Positions 17,680-26,206 of a stretch of 64,000 nt of DNA are shown in pieces. The notes beneath the pieces are model-generated. The model searched no databases and had not been told where the DNA came from. It worked only from the letters and a program-made list of their open reading frames with translations. Where the stretch lies: contig NZ_JAKKFI010000089.1 of NCBI RefSeq assembly GCF_022230955.1, positions 1 through 64,000 of the forward strand, given 5' to 3'. A program made the position numbers and the translations under genes. The stretch's first letter is position 1, and every line of letters starts with the position of its first letter. The stretch is from Micromonospora cabrerizensis. Lineage in GTDB: Bacteria; Actinomycetota; Actinomycetes; Mycobacteriales; Micromonosporaceae.

Positions 17680-18573
17680 CTAGCGTCGCGCCGAGCGGAC
17701 CGGCTCGGCGAGGGGCCGGCCGACGCGGAACACCGCGAGCGGTTCGCCGCCCACCCGCTGGGTGAGCCGCCTGGCGGTCGCCGGGCAGTCGACGAGCTGG
17801 CTGAGTGGATGGACCGACAGGCCGTGCCGGGCGAGCGTCAGCCACGTACGCAGAAGACGCCGGCCTGCGGCGACGCGGTCGTCGTCGTCGGCCAGCAGGA
17901 CCAGGACGCTGCCGTCGTAGCGCAACAGGCCGCGGCCGCTGGCGGCCAGCAGCGCCGGGAGGCCCATCCGGCGGGTGACCGGGTACGCGCGGAGCCCGGC
18001 GGAGAGGGCCCGCGCCTCGTACCGGGACAGGGCGAGCGCCCGGTCGGTGAGCCCGTCGAGGTGGTATCGAGGGTGGGTTGGGCTCAGTCGCAGCCAGTCA
18101 CGTAGCTCGACCGCGACGGCCGGCGTGCCGAAGAGCCACCGGTCGGCGACCGTCAGGTCCGACGCGAGATCCCGGGTCGGGACGTGCGCGACGCCGGGGC
18201 CGAGCCCGTCAAGGACGGCGGCGTCGACGCGCCCGGGTGCGTAGGGACCACGGGCGACCCGGCGGGCCTCGACGTCGGCGATGGTGAACGGGGTCGCGTA
18301 GCGGTCGGCCGCGGGGACCAGTCGCGGACCGGGCGCCGCGGTGACGGTGAGACCGAGTTCGGCGGAGACGATGAGGCACGTCTCGACGAACGCGCCGATG
18401 CCGAGGGCCAGGTCCCGCCCGGTCGGGTCGGAGTCGGGCAGGCTGCGGGCCGGATCGACGCCGATGGTGATCTCGTCCGGGTGGTACTCCGGCCGCCAGG
18501 GTTGCGTGTTGTGCGCGCTCGGCGCCCGGCGGCAGATCGCCTCGTTGGCCCGCAACCGTTCGACCCAGCTCAC
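17680..18573 (-). CDS. Acg-like nitroreductase-family protein
   Basis: A 297-aa FMN-type nitroreductase-fold protein. ICRRAPSAHNTQPWRPEY is the signature of the Acg/Rv2032-like branch, and DPTGRDLALGIGAFVETCLI is the second conserved stretch. Acg itself binds FMN without reductase activity, so catalysis is not assured. It is the fourth gene of a tightly coupled operon: its GTG start overlaps the GNAT stop as GTGA. That placement suggests a redox or flavin-dependent tailoring step on a product of the adenylating enzyme. It ends about 90 nt before the DUF3800 gene. Confidence 0.8.
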   Translation of the reverse strand: MSWVERLRANEAICRRAPSAHNTQPWRPEYHPDEITIGVDPARSLPDSDPTGRDLALGIGAFVETCLIVSAELGLTVTAAPGPRLVPAADRYATPFTIADVEARRVARGPYAPGRVDAAVLDGLGPGVAHVPTRDLASDLTVADRWLFGTPAVAVELRDWLRLSPTHPRYHLDGLTDRALALSRYEARALSAGLRAYPVTRRMGLPALLAASGRGLLRYDGSVLVLLADDDDRVAAGRRLLRTWLTLARHGLSVHPLSQLVDCPATARRLTQRVGGEPLAVFRVGRPLAEPVRSARR

Positions 18574-19655
18574 GTGACCGCCGCTTTCTCGTAGTAGGTG
18601 TACCCGTGCAGTGGCCGACCGCCGGCCCGGCGGTACTGAGCCGCCGAGGCGACGTTGGCTCGTTCGACGAAGGTGCTACGCAGCGTGCGGTAGCCGAGGC
18701 TGGCGAGGTTGCGGTGCAGCTCTCGGGACAGCAGCGTCAGGTACCCCTTGCCCTGCTCGTCGGGCACGGTGCCCTTGATGATGAGGACGGCGTCGCTGCG
18801 GTAGCGGTGGCGGGTGGCGAGCAGCCGGAGCTGGTTGGGTATGCCGAGCCGGCCACCGACGCGCATGAGGTACTCGGAGATGTCCGGCACGGTGACGACG
18901 AACGCGACCGGCCTGCCGGCCTTCTCCAGCCAGAGGAGCAGCGCCTCGTCCAGCAGGAACGCGAGACCGTCGGTCTGCTCCGCCAACTGCTCGGCGGAGA
19001 TGTCGGTGTAGTAGCCGAGCTGCGCGAAGCTCGCGTTGAGCATCTGCCGCAGGATCGGCAGTTGGCGGTGGAGACGCCACCGGGAGCCGTGCCGGACGAC
19101 GAGCTGCTCGGCGGCGATCCGGGCGTCGTCGAAGGTGAATCCGTGGTCCTGGTCCGCGACGACCGTGTTGTCGAGGTCGACCAGCCAGGTGTCGGCCTCG
19201 AAGCGACGGTGGAAGCCGTGCCGTTCGTACATCCGCGGGTAGTAGGCGGGGTTCCACGCGGAGTCCACGAAGCCGCGGTCGGCGAAGCCCGAGGTGATCA
19301 CCCCGCCGGTCTGGTTGGGCAGCAGTGCCACCGGCCCGAAGAGCGGTCGACCGTCGGCCCTGGTCTCGACCGCGTCCAGGATGGCGGCGAAGACGTCGTC
19401 GTCATCGACGAACTCGGTGTGCCCGAACAGCTGTCGGGCGCCCACCTTGGCGTCGAAGGCGGCACTGTGGTGCACGCTGGTGCGACCCACGACCACACCG
19501 TGGCGGTCGCGGACCAGGAACAGGTCCGCGGTGCGGCGGTGGGTCGCGATGACCGACGACAGCAGGGGTACGTACCGGTCGCTCGGGTGCAGCCGCAGCG
19601 GGAAGTCGACGAACGCCCGCAGGTCGGCCCGCGACCGCACCGGATCCACTCTCAT
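18570..19655 (-). CDS. GNAT-family acyltransferase, 361 aa
   Basis: The N-terminus (MRVDPVRSRADLRAFVDFPL, then RLHPSDRYVPLL) matches a long GNAT subfamily. GPVALLPNQTGGVITSGF and the C-terminal FVERANVASAAQYRRAGGRP with final YTYYEKA fit the acyl-CoA fold. It has about twice the residues of a single GNAT domain. The substrate is unknown. The start overlaps the preceding gene (ATGA) and the stop overlaps the following one (GTGA), so it sits inside a coupled four-gene operon with a PaaK-like adenylating enzyme, which may supply an activated acyl group. Confidence 0.72.
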   Translation of the reverse strand: MRVDPVRSRADLRAFVDFPLRLHPSDRYVPLLSSVIATHRRTADLFLVRDRHGVVVGRTSVHHSAAFDAKVGARQLFGHTEFVDDDDVFAAILDAVETRADGRPLFGPVALLPNQTGGVITSGFADRGFVDSAWNPAYYPRMYERHGFHRRFEADTWLVDLDNTVVADQDHGFTFDDARIAAEQLVVRHGSRWRLHRQLPILRQMLNASFAQLGYYTDISAEQLAEQTDGLAFLLDEALLLWLEKAGRPVAFVVTVPDISEYLMRVGGRLGIPNQLRLLATRHRYRSDAVLIIKGTVPDEQGKGYLTLLSRELHRNLASLGYRTLRSTFVERANVASAAQYRRAGGRPLHGYTYYEKAAVT

Positions 19656-20098
19656 CGACGGTGCACCGGTGGGCCGGCCGTCTCGGTGGAGAGCGGGGTG
19701 AAGGTCGGTATGTGCGCCATGCCGTCCGCCTCGGCGCGCCAGACGCCGTTGCTGTAACCCTCGGGCTCGGCGTTGTACAGGCGGATGTAGCCACCGGTCG
19801 CGTTCGTGGTGCCGTGATCGGTCACCCAGCACATCAGGTCGCGGTGGTGGCGGCTGCGGGCGAACGTCAGCAGCGCGTCGCGGTCGCTGAAGAAGGCGAT
19901 GGTGCCGAGCGTGAACGGGAACTGGTAGTACACGGTGTGCCACCGGTACCCGTTCATCCGCTTCATCTGCCGGACCATCCGGAACCACGTCCGGGTGAGC
20001 GTGACGATCGAGCGCGGCCCGCGATAGCGGGTGGCCCCGACGAACATGGCGGTCGCCTGGCCCACCGGGGGAGCCGCGGAGAAGTCGGTGGTCCTCAT
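19652..20098 (-). CDS. Conserved-looking 148-aa protein of unknown function
   Basis: I do not recognise the family with confidence. It contains RTWFRMVRQMKRMNGYRWHT and a segment FTLGTIAFFSDRDALLTFAR followed by SRHHRDLMCWV. The latter resembles the strand-helix rhythm of small alpha/beta-barrel monooxygenase-like proteins (spheroidene monooxygenase or DUF3291 type), but this is only an impression. It has no signal or membrane segment. Its ATG overlaps the PaaK-like stop (ATGA) and its stop overlaps the GNAT start (ATGA). Confidence 0.65.
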   Translation of the reverse strand: MRTTDFSAAPPVGQATAMFVGATRYRGPRSIVTLTRTWFRMVRQMKRMNGYRWHTVYYQFPFTLGTIAFFSDRDALLTFARSRHHRDLMCWVTDHGTTNATGGYIRLYNAEPEGYSNGVWRAEADGMAHIPTFTPLSTETAGPPVHRR

Positions 20099-21636
20099 GC
20101 CGGCACACCCTTCACCAGGTAGACGTTCTTGATCGTGGAGGCGGTGTCGGCGAACGGTCCGGTGCCGTACTCGTGGATCTCCACCCGCAGGTCGGCCGCG
20201 GACGGGTCCTCGACGAGGGACTCGGCGAAGTCCCGACTGACCTCGGCGAGGTGACGCAGCACCCCCGCACGGCAGGTGTCGACGAGGGTTCGCCGCTCGT
20301 CGGGGCCGAGCACCACGCCGTCGCGAAGTTGCAGGTTGACGACCGGTCGGCTCTCCAGGTCGGCCTGCTCGGTCACCTGGAGGCAGAAGCTCTGCAACAG
20401 GTGCGCCTGGGGGTTGCCGGTGTAGAGGCCGTACTCGACGTCCTGCGGGTAGATGTTGGCGCCCATGTACGAGATCGTGCTGTCCTTGCGGCCGTACAGG
20501 AAGAGCAGTGGCAACCGCATCCGGTCGACCTGCCAGGCGCGGTCCGCGGCGGCCCGCGCGGCGGGGTCGCTGATCGCGGCCAGGACCTCGGGGTACGAGA
20601 TCAGCCTGCCCTCGTCGCCGATGTTGTAGCGGACCCGGGGGTTGAGCACCGCCGTCGAGTTGATGGTGCAGAGCACCTCGTTGTCCGCGGTGGTCTCCAG
20701 ATAGGTTTCCAGCGGGTTGTACTGGAAGACCATCGGTAGCCGGTGCTCGTCGGCGCCGAGCAGGGCGGTGCGCAGCGCGACGTCGGTCCGCAGTTGTCGA
20801 CGCACCCAGACGGTGAAGTCGCTCTCCCCGGCGATGCCGATGGTGAGGTCGCTGGCCCCGTAGCCGGAGCGCACCTTCAGGAAACGTTCCTGGAGGTAGT
20901 CGCGCAGCGCCTCGGTCATCCCCTCGCCACCGACGAGACCGCTGATGCGGTAGTCCGCCCACGGGAAGTCCTCGGCGTCGAGCTTGTCGCGCAGGTGCTT
21001 GAGGAACGGTGGGTACGCGGTCACGATGTAGTCGAAGCCGGGCCCGAAGTAGCGCAGGGTGTCCACGATCTTCTGGAGGTCGGGCCCGGTGTTCTTCACC
21101 ATCGCGATGGTGGACATGGCGATGCCGGTGTTGGTGCCGGTGGCCCAGGCGCCCATCGAGTAAGCGTTGATGACGAACCGCCGCCTCGACGGAAACACCA
21201 TGGTCGCGTAGCCGGCCAGGTTCTTGTGCACCGATCGCAGCTCCCGACGGCTGCGGATCCAGTTGAACGGCTGACCGGACGACCCCGACGACTCGTCGAC
21301 CACGCTGCCGGCGATCTCGATCTCACCGTGCCGACACCGCTGCGCCTCCGGGTACGCCTGCACGTACGACCGCTTGTCCGTGGGAGGGTACGACGACAGG
21401 TCGAACCACCGGAACCGCCAGTTGCCGCGGCGCAGGAAGTCGCCGTACGCCGGGACGTCGATCGCGGCGAACTGGCACGTCATCCAGGCGTGCAGCCGGG
21501 CGAAGTGACCCATGTACGGGCGGTACTGACGTGCCGTGAGCCGCCACACCGCCGGGTGGATCCGGTAGAGCGTGTAGAGCCAGGTCAGAGCGAAGCTCGC
21601 GGATCGCAGCGTCCACCGGCGCAGGAAAGTGACCAC
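20095..21636 (-). CDS. PaaK-like adenylate-forming enzyme
   Basis: A 513-aa member of the phenylacetate-CoA ligase/adenylate-forming superfamily. DESSGSSGQP (114-123) is the P-loop-like AMP motif, VGGEGMTE (235-242) and GYGASDL (258-264) the central motifs, and RYNIGDEGR (336-344) the ATP/ribose motif. It would activate a carboxylic acid as the acyl-AMP and transfer it to CoA or an amine. The N-terminal 60 residues are unusually hydrophobic and aromatic. The GTG start has no clear ribosome site and may be leaderless. It is the first gene of a four-gene operon with 4-nt overlaps. Its substrate cannot be deduced. Confidence 0.82.
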   Translation of the reverse strand: MVTFLRRWTLRSASFALTWLYTLYRIHPAVWRLTARQYRPYMGHFARLHAWMTCQFAAIDVPAYGDFLRRGNWRFRWFDLSSYPPTDKRSYVQAYPEAQRCRHGEIEIAGSVVDESSGSSGQPFNWIRSRRELRSVHKNLAGYATMVFPSRRRFVINAYSMGAWATGTNTGIAMSTIAMVKNTGPDLQKIVDTLRYFGPGFDYIVTAYPPFLKHLRDKLDAEDFPWADYRISGLVGGEGMTEALRDYLQERFLKVRSGYGASDLTIGIAGESDFTVWVRRQLRTDVALRTALLGADEHRLPMVFQYNPLETYLETTADNEVLCTINSTAVLNPRVRYNIGDEGRLISYPEVLAAISDPAARAAADRAWQVDRMRLPLLFLYGRKDSTISYMGANIYPQDVEYGLYTGNPQAHLLQSFCLQVTEQADLESRPVVNLQLRDGVVLGPDERRTLVDTCRAGVLRHLAEVSRDFAESLVEDPSAADLRVEIHEYGTGPFADTASTIKNVYLVKGVPA

Positions 21637-21716
21637 GCGGCAACGCTATCGGGCGGTCGGGGCAGGCACCTGACGGCGGATACTCAGGCGTCGTTGAGTA
21701 CGAAGTGGATTGTTCG

Positions 21717-22472
21717 TCAGACGGTCGTCGAGTCACCGGGCCGCAGGTCGACGAGCAGGTTCCGCACGCCGGCCTCCTCGAAGGCTCGCACGACGTCGTC
21801 GGCATCCTGGGTGTAGTGCCCCCAGCCGTCCTGGTGCACCGGGACCACCGCCCGGACGCCGAGCAGGGCCGCCGCTCGTGCCGCCAGCTCTGCCGTCAGG
21901 GTGAGGAACCCGTCACCGCGTACGGCGATCCGGGCCGCGCCGAGGTTGAGGAACGCGATCTCGATCGCCGGGAACTGCTCCGCGACGACCGCCACGACAT
22001 CGAGGGAGGCGTTGTCACCGCTGACGTAGACCGTTGGCCAGCCGGTCGCCTCCAGCACGAAGCCGACCACCGGGCCGTTGTGCACGCCGATCTCCGGTGT
22101 CCCGTGCAGCGCCGGGACCGCCGTGACGCGGATGTCGCCGGCCTCGGCGTGCTCGAACGGCCGGAGGCCGACCGCACCGGGGCCGAGATTCGGTGCGCCC
22201 GCGGCGGTGGTGAACACCCGTGGGGCCCGGCGCGCGAACTCACGGCCGGAGATGTCCAGGTTGTCGATGTGGTGCTCGTGCGACACGAGCACCACGTCGA
22301 CCGGGCCGAGATCCTCGGGCGCCGCGCTCGGGCCGGTGAACTTGGTCGCCGTGACGGGGCCGTTCTGGTACGTCCGCGGGTCGTCGAAGGTCGGGTCCAA
22401 CACGACACGCGAGCCCGCGTAGTCGAACACGGCCGTCGGGCCGCCGACGGAGCGTACGGTCAGCTTGTTCAT
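21717..22472 (-). CDS. UlaG-like metallo-beta-lactamase-fold hydrolase
   Basis: A 251-aa protein with VVLVSHEHHIDNLDISG as the metal site (the HDHHADNLD variant rather than HxHxDH), VPALHGTPE, YVSGDNASLD and VVPVHQDGWGHY as later metal-binding loops. These proteins are metal-dependent lactonases or phosphodiesterases; the substrate is unknown. The ATG at 22472 is preceded by AGGGAG at good spacing. The frame stays open upstream into a DUF1348 remnant, but that fusion is accidental. Confidence 0.82.
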   Translation of the reverse strand: MNKLTVRSVGGPTAVFDYAGSRVVLDPTFDDPRTYQNGPVTATKFTGPSAAPEDLGPVDVVLVSHEHHIDNLDISGREFARRAPRVFTTAAGAPNLGPGAVGLRPFEHAEAGDIRVTAVPALHGTPEIGVHNGPVVGFVLEATGWPTVYVSGDNASLDVVAVVAEQFPAIEIAFLNLGAARIAVRGDGFLTLTAELAARAAALLGVRAVVPVHQDGWGHYTQDADDVVRAFEEAGVRNLLVDLRPGDSTTV

Positions 22473-22530
22473 GGTGTTTCTCCCTGGTTCTGCTCTGGTG
22501 CCCGCGAGCCGGGCCCGTCCGCGCGACGTG

Positions 22531-22844
22531 TCACCGCAGCGGTATGTCGGCGTCGTCGCCCGGGGGCCTCCGCCCGTGGATGCGGCGCTCGTCGGCGGAG
22601 ATGGGAACGTCGTTGATGCTGGCTTCCCGGCGGGCCATGTAGCCGCGCTCTCGTGGCGGCCGGTGAGGAAGGTCGACCTGTTGCGCCAGATGCTGTCGGG
22701 TGTGTAGGCGGCGGCCACGCGCTGCGGGTCACGGGTGTTCCAGGCGTCTTCGGCGGCCTGCACCTTGATTCGGGCGGTTTCGGCGCTGAACGGCGGCAGT
22801 GGGTGCCGCAGTGGCGCACCCGGGTCGGCGGCGTCAGTGCTCAT
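22531..22844 (-). pseudogene. DUF1348 (NTF2-like) gene with internal deletion and frameshift
   Basis: The start is intact: LPPFSAETARIKVQAAEDAW, then NTRDPQRVAAAYTPDSIWRN and FLTGRHE, a normal DUF1348 N-terminus. From the junction near 22645-22655 the family C-terminus continues in another frame: ERGYMARREASINDVPIS, ending DADIPLR and TGA at 22531. The 50-60 residues normally between the two parts are missing and the span of 314 nt is not a multiple of 3. The intact parent would be about 155 aa. It overlaps the end of the PPOX gene by 11 nt, as an operon gene would. Confidence 0.85.
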
Positions 22845-23517
22845 GGCTGTCCCTGTCTCGCTGGTTGTCCGGAAGGGCGCGGCCGTGCAGTTGTGCGCGT
22901 AGGGCGTCGTTGTCCGCGCGCAGGCGGGTGAGCTCGTCGCGGATCGGCGCGAGCGCGTCCGCGAGTTCCGCCTCACTGAAGCGGGGCGTGATGTGTTGCG
23001 GGCAGTTCCAGTCGTAGCCGTGCACGTCGACGGTGATCAGGCGCTCCATCTTGCCGGGCTGCCCGGGCACACTCAGTCGCTCCAGCAGGCCCTCGGATGC
23101 CCCGTCCCGTACGTCGGTAACGCGGGCCGTTCCGATGATCTTGAGCCGGCGCTGGTGTGCGTAGTCCATCAGCAGCAGCGACACCCGTGGCGACGCGCCG
23201 AGGTTGCCGACCGAGAGGTACTGCCGGTTGCCGCGCAGATCGGCCCAGCCGAGGACGCTGTGCCCGTCGACGGGGTCGAGGACGCTCAGGAAGCCGGGCG
23301 GGCCGCCGCGGTGCTGCAGGTACGGCCAGCCGTTCTCGCCCACCGTGGCGAGGTAGAAGCTGTCGCGTTCGGCGAGGAAGGCGGTCTCGTCGGCGCCGAG
23401 GGTCGCGTCGGTGTCCCAGCCGGCGACCATGCGCGCGACGGCGGGGCGGCTGCCGTAGCGCTGCTGGGCGGCCACCACCGAGGCGTTGGTCAGTTCCTGT
23501 AGGTAGCGGTGTGGCAT
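22834..23517 (-). CDS. Pyridoxamine 5'-phosphate oxidase-family flavoprotein
   Basis: A 227-aa split-barrel protein. FYLATVGENGWPYLQHRGGP is the FMN-phosphate strand, VLGWADLRGNRQYLSVGNL and PRVSLLLMDYAHQRRLKIIG follow as in the PPOX family, and a coiled-coil-like tail (ALAPIRDELTRLRADNDALR) is added. It probably reduces or oxidises small molecules with FMN or F420; this is not the vitamin B6 enzyme itself. GGAGGG precedes the ATG. It is divergent from the CGNR regulator and heads a small operon with the DUF1348 remnant and the MBL-fold gene. Confidence 0.85.
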   Translation of the reverse strand: MPHRYLQELTNASVVAAQQRYGSRPAVARMVAGWDTDATLGADETAFLAERDSFYLATVGENGWPYLQHRGGPPGFLSVLDPVDGHSVLGWADLRGNRQYLSVGNLGASPRVSLLLMDYAHQRRLKIIGTARVTDVRDGASEGLLERLSVPGQPGKMERLITVDVHGYDWNCPQHITPRFSEAELADALAPIRDELTRLRADNDALRAQLHGRALPDNQRDRDSHEH

Positions 23518-23542
23518 GGCCGGACGCCCTCCGAACTCGGGT

Positions 23543-23596
23543 CTAACCCCATTGGCTCAGTTAGCCGGTTAGAAAGGTGCGTCGGTTTGCCTAACC
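23543..23596. promoter_or_regulatory. Operator-like CTAACC/GGTTAG array between PPOX and CGNR genes
   Basis: CTAACC (23543-23548), GGTTAG (23567-23572) and CTAACC (23591-23596) are spaced exactly 24 bp apart in alternating orientation, with an extra GTTAG just before the middle site. They fill the 112-bp divergent intergenic region and are good candidates for a repressor operator. Confidence 0.5.
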
Positions 23597-23629
23597 TGTC
23601 AAACCGAAGACGGTGGTAAGGTTGGCGTC

Positions 23630-24148
23630 ATGACACGTCGGCCGTTGGTGGGCGAGCCCCTCGCACTGGACCTGGTCAACACCCAGTGGGTCGAGCGGGG
23701 TCACCTGGTCGACCTGTTCGACGAGCCCGACGGGCTGCGGGGGTGGCTCACCGAGCACCGGCTCCCCGGCGATCCCGCGTCGGTGGAGGCACCGCTGCGC
23801 GAGGTGCGTGCGGCGCTGCGCCGCGTCCTGGAGCAGCCCGACGACGCCGCCGAACGGGCGGTCAACGCGATCCTCGCCCGTGGCGCCTCGCGCTACACGC
23901 TTCGTCAGGGCGCCGTGCACGAGCACCATGACGTGGACCCGGGCTGGCTTCCGTCCTGGCAGGCGGCCGTCAACTACCTGGAGCTGCTGCGCCAGCAACC
24001 CAACCGCATCCGACGCTGCGGCAACCCGGCCTGCGTCCTGCACTTCTACGACACGTCGCGCAACGGCACCCGACGCTGGTGCTCAATGGACGGGTGTGGC
24101 GCTCGCGCCAAAGCGGCCCGCCACTACCAGCGGCATCGCGTGACCTGA
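23630..24148 (+). CDS. CGNR zinc-finger regulator (ABATE domain)
   Basis: A 172-aa protein. GEPLALDLVNTQWVERG opens the ABATE domain. The CGNR zinc finger lies at the end: RRCGNPACVLHFYD, then RRWCSMDGCGARAKAARHYQ, with two C-x4-C pairs and the conserved RWCSM. CGNR proteins are DNA-binding regulators in actinomycetes, often beside the gene they control. Here that is the divergent PPOX operon, with the alternating CTAACC/GGTTAG sites between them. Confidence 0.88.
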   Translation: MTRRPLVGEPLALDLVNTQWVERGHLVDLFDEPDGLRGWLTEHRLPGDPASVEAPLREVRAALRRVLEQPDDAAERAVNAILARGASRYTLRQGAVHEHHDVDPGWLPSWQAAVNYLELLRQQPNRIRRCGNPACVLHFYDTSRNGTRRWCSMDGCGARAKAARHYQRHRVT

Positions 24149-24204
24149 GTGCGTGGGCCGTGCGCTCTCGTCCGCCGCTTTCTTGTCGGCCGGCAGCTGC
24201 CAGG

Positions 24205-25149
24205 TCAGATCGGGAAGCGGCCTCGGCGCCACTGCCAGTGCCGGCCGGCCGTCAGGTGGTCGATGATCGCGCGCTGGAGCACATTGCCGCGGGGCAGCCT
24301 GTCGAGCGGCGTGGTGAGGCTGCGAAACCCGAACCGCAGCACCTCCACGTCGGCGTCGGGCCCCTCCTGCTCGTCGTAGGGCTCCAACTCGAACATCTGC
24401 TGGAACCGGACGATGTTGGAGGTCTCGGGCAGGTACTCCCGCAGTTGCGGGTCGAGCAGCCAGGAGCCGCAGGCGAAAGCCGTGTAGTGCTCCTCGGGGA
24501 AGTGGCGGGGGAAGAACGCGCGGGCCGCGTCGAGCGAGGCCGCGACCGCCTCCGGGGTCAGTGGCCCCGACTCGGGGACGTGCAGGTCGATCGCGCTGCC
24601 ACCGCGCTGGTGCTGCAACCGCCCCAGCTCGTAGACGCCGCCGCGCGCGTGCAGGGTCAGCCAGCTCTGCATCACCGGCCAGCCCTCGCCGCGCATCCGC
24701 CGGTCGACCGCGAGGTTGCGGCCCAGATCCGCGAGGGTCACCCAGGTCACGGCATCGGCGATGCCGTGATCGCGGTGGTACGCCGTGACGACGTCGACCA
24801 TGGCCAGGTACGCGTACACGTAGAGATGCCGCCACGCCGGGCCCCGCTCGCGCGGCAACTCCGGCCCCGGCGACAGCCAGCCGTAACCCCCGAGATCGGC
24901 GCGGACCAGGGCGGTCGACCGGTCGAGCAGCCAGCGCAGCTCCGGGGTCCAGTGTGGTGAGCCGGGATCGGGCCAGCCGGCCATGATCTCGGCGGTGTCG
25001 TCCGGCGGCACCGCGAGCCGGCCGAGGATCGCGTGCGCGCGGGCCCTGTCGGGCAGCGGCGCCGACGGTCGGTCGCCGGCGAGTTGGTGCACGCGTTCGA
25101 TGTCCTCGACGGGCACCCCGAGTCGGGCGGCGGTCTCGTCCAGATCCAC
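24205..25149 (-). CDS. Acyltransferase-domain protein (NAT_N/GNAT_C type)
   Basis: A 314-aa cytoplasmic protein, GTG start. The N-terminal half (LDETAARLGVPVEDIERVHQ) fits the small helical N-acyltransferase domain. The C-terminal half contains GGVYELGRLQHQRGG, HVPESGPLTPEAV and the very typical YLPETSNIVRFQQMFEL of the GNAT-like C-terminal domain. The family is widespread in actinomycetes without a characterised role. It is a monocistronic minus-strand gene convergent with the CGNR gene. Confidence 0.72.
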   Translation of the reverse strand: MDLDETAARLGVPVEDIERVHQLAGDRPSAPLPDRARAHAILGRLAVPPDDTAEIMAGWPDPGSPHWTPELRWLLDRSTALVRADLGGYGWLSPGPELPRERGPAWRHLYVYAYLAMVDVVTAYHRDHGIADAVTWVTLADLGRNLAVDRRMRGEGWPVMQSWLTLHARGGVYELGRLQHQRGGSAIDLHVPESGPLTPEAVAASLDAARAFFPRHFPEEHYTAFACGSWLLDPQLREYLPETSNIVRFQQMFELEPYDEQEGPDADVEVLRFGFRSLTTPLDRLPRGNVLQRAIIDHLTAGRHWQWRRGRFPI

Positions 25150-25197
25150 GGCGGCGATTCTAACTGTCGCCGGGCTCGCCCTCGTACCGCTGTTTCG

Positions 25198-26040
25198 TCA
25201 GCCGGGTGTGTTCGTCAGTCGGTCGCCGTCCGTGCTCGCGGGCGACGGAGGCGTGTAGCCCAGCTCGGACGAGATCTGCTCGGCGGTCCTCAGGAGGAGC
25301 GGAAGGGCGCTCTTCAACTGGTCGAGGCTGGCGATGACCTCGATCGCTGTCATCGACGCGGCGGCGATGACCTGACCTCGTGAGTCCCTGACCGGTGCGG
25401 CGAGACACATCACGTACGCGTCGTGTTCGCCGTTGTCCGTGGCCCAGCCCTGTTGCCGGATGCGGACCAGTTCGGCCGCGAGGGATTCGTGGTCGGCGAA
25501 GGTGGTGTCGGTGAACCGCTCGAAGACGACGTGGGAGAGGAGACGGTCGCGTTCCTCCCGGGGTAGGTAGGCCAGGATCGTCTTGCCGACGGCGCTCGCG
25601 TAGATCGACACCGCGCGTCCCACCCGGGACGGCAGCTTGACGGCGTCGAACGCCGGGCTGTCGACCTTGTCGATGTAGATGATCTCGTCACCGGTCAGTT
25701 GCGCCAGGTGCACGGTGTGGCTGGTCTGGCGTTGCAACGCACGCAGGTGTACGGCGGCGAACTGACGCAGGTCCATCGACCCGAGCGCCAGCTCGGACAG
25801 CTCGATCACGCCACTGCCGAGCACATAGGTGCCCGCGCCGGTCCGGCGTACGAAGCGTGCGGACTCCAGTGTCTGCAGGATCCGCAGGGCCGTGGACTTG
25901 TGGACGCCGAGCACGTCCGCCGCCTCCGTGAGCGACAGCGGGTGCTCCGCCGATCGTCGGATCAGGTCGATCGCACGGCGAATCGATTGCGCCACGGCCC
26001 TGTCTCCCTCCGCGGCGGAACGCCGCCGCTCTGGTTGCAT
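25198..26040 (-). CDS. IclR-family regulator of the adjacent sugar-acid operon
   Basis: A 280-aa IclR protein. The winged helix is at residues 15-75 (SLTEAADVLGVHKSTALRIL, FVRRTGAGTYVLG). The effector domain contains VGRAVSIYASAVGKTILAYL and a C-terminal APVRDSRGQVIAAASMTA, as in the family. It is divergent from the FAH-ALDH-dehydratase operon and likely represses it, with a sugar acid or 2-keto-3-deoxy acid as inducer. Repeated GTTGCA hexamers flank both promoters. The start at ATG 26040 is uncertain because no clear ribosome site precedes it; 26070 is an in-frame alternative. Confidence 0.85.
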   Translation of the reverse strand: MQPERRRSAAEGDRAVAQSIRRAIDLIRRSAEHPLSLTEAADVLGVHKSTALRILQTLESARFVRRTGAGTYVLGSGVIELSELALGSMDLRQFAAVHLRALQRQTSHTVHLAQLTGDEIIYIDKVDSPAFDAVKLPSRVGRAVSIYASAVGKTILAYLPREERDRLLSHVVFERFTDTTFADHESLAAELVRIRQQGWATDNGEHDAYVMCLAAPVRDSRGQVIAAASMTAIEVIASLDQLKSALPLLLRTAEQISSELGYTPPSPASTDGDRLTNTPG

Positions 26041-26112
26041 ATTAGGCAATGCGCTACCTGCCATCGGCAACCATCACTTGACAGCGTTGCACATGGCGCT
26101 ACGATCGTTGCA
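26034..26112. promoter_or_regulatory. Promoter and GTTGCA repeats for the sugar-acid operon
   Basis: TTGACA (26078-26083), a 16-bp spacer and TACGAT (26100-26105) form a good plus-strand housekeeping promoter. GTTGCA occurs at 26034-26039, 26086-26091 (between -35 and -10) and 26107-26112 (at the expected start of transcription). The last two are 21 bp apart, on the same face of the helix. This suits binding by the divergent IclR protein. Confidence 0.55.
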
Positions 26113-26206
26113 ATTTCATCTGCCTGGCGCTGACTCGTATCCACTCCGGATGTACCAGGACGCCGCCCCCGGGGCGAGCATCCTTCTTCGACCTGGGGAG
26201 CGGCTC

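Noticed and set aside
21717..22844. A single open frame joining the DUF1348 N-terminus to the MBL-fold protein
   Set aside because: The MBL gene has its own ATG with a good AGGGAG site, and the DUF1348 C-terminus is found in another frame within the gap, so the fusion is an accident of the deletion.
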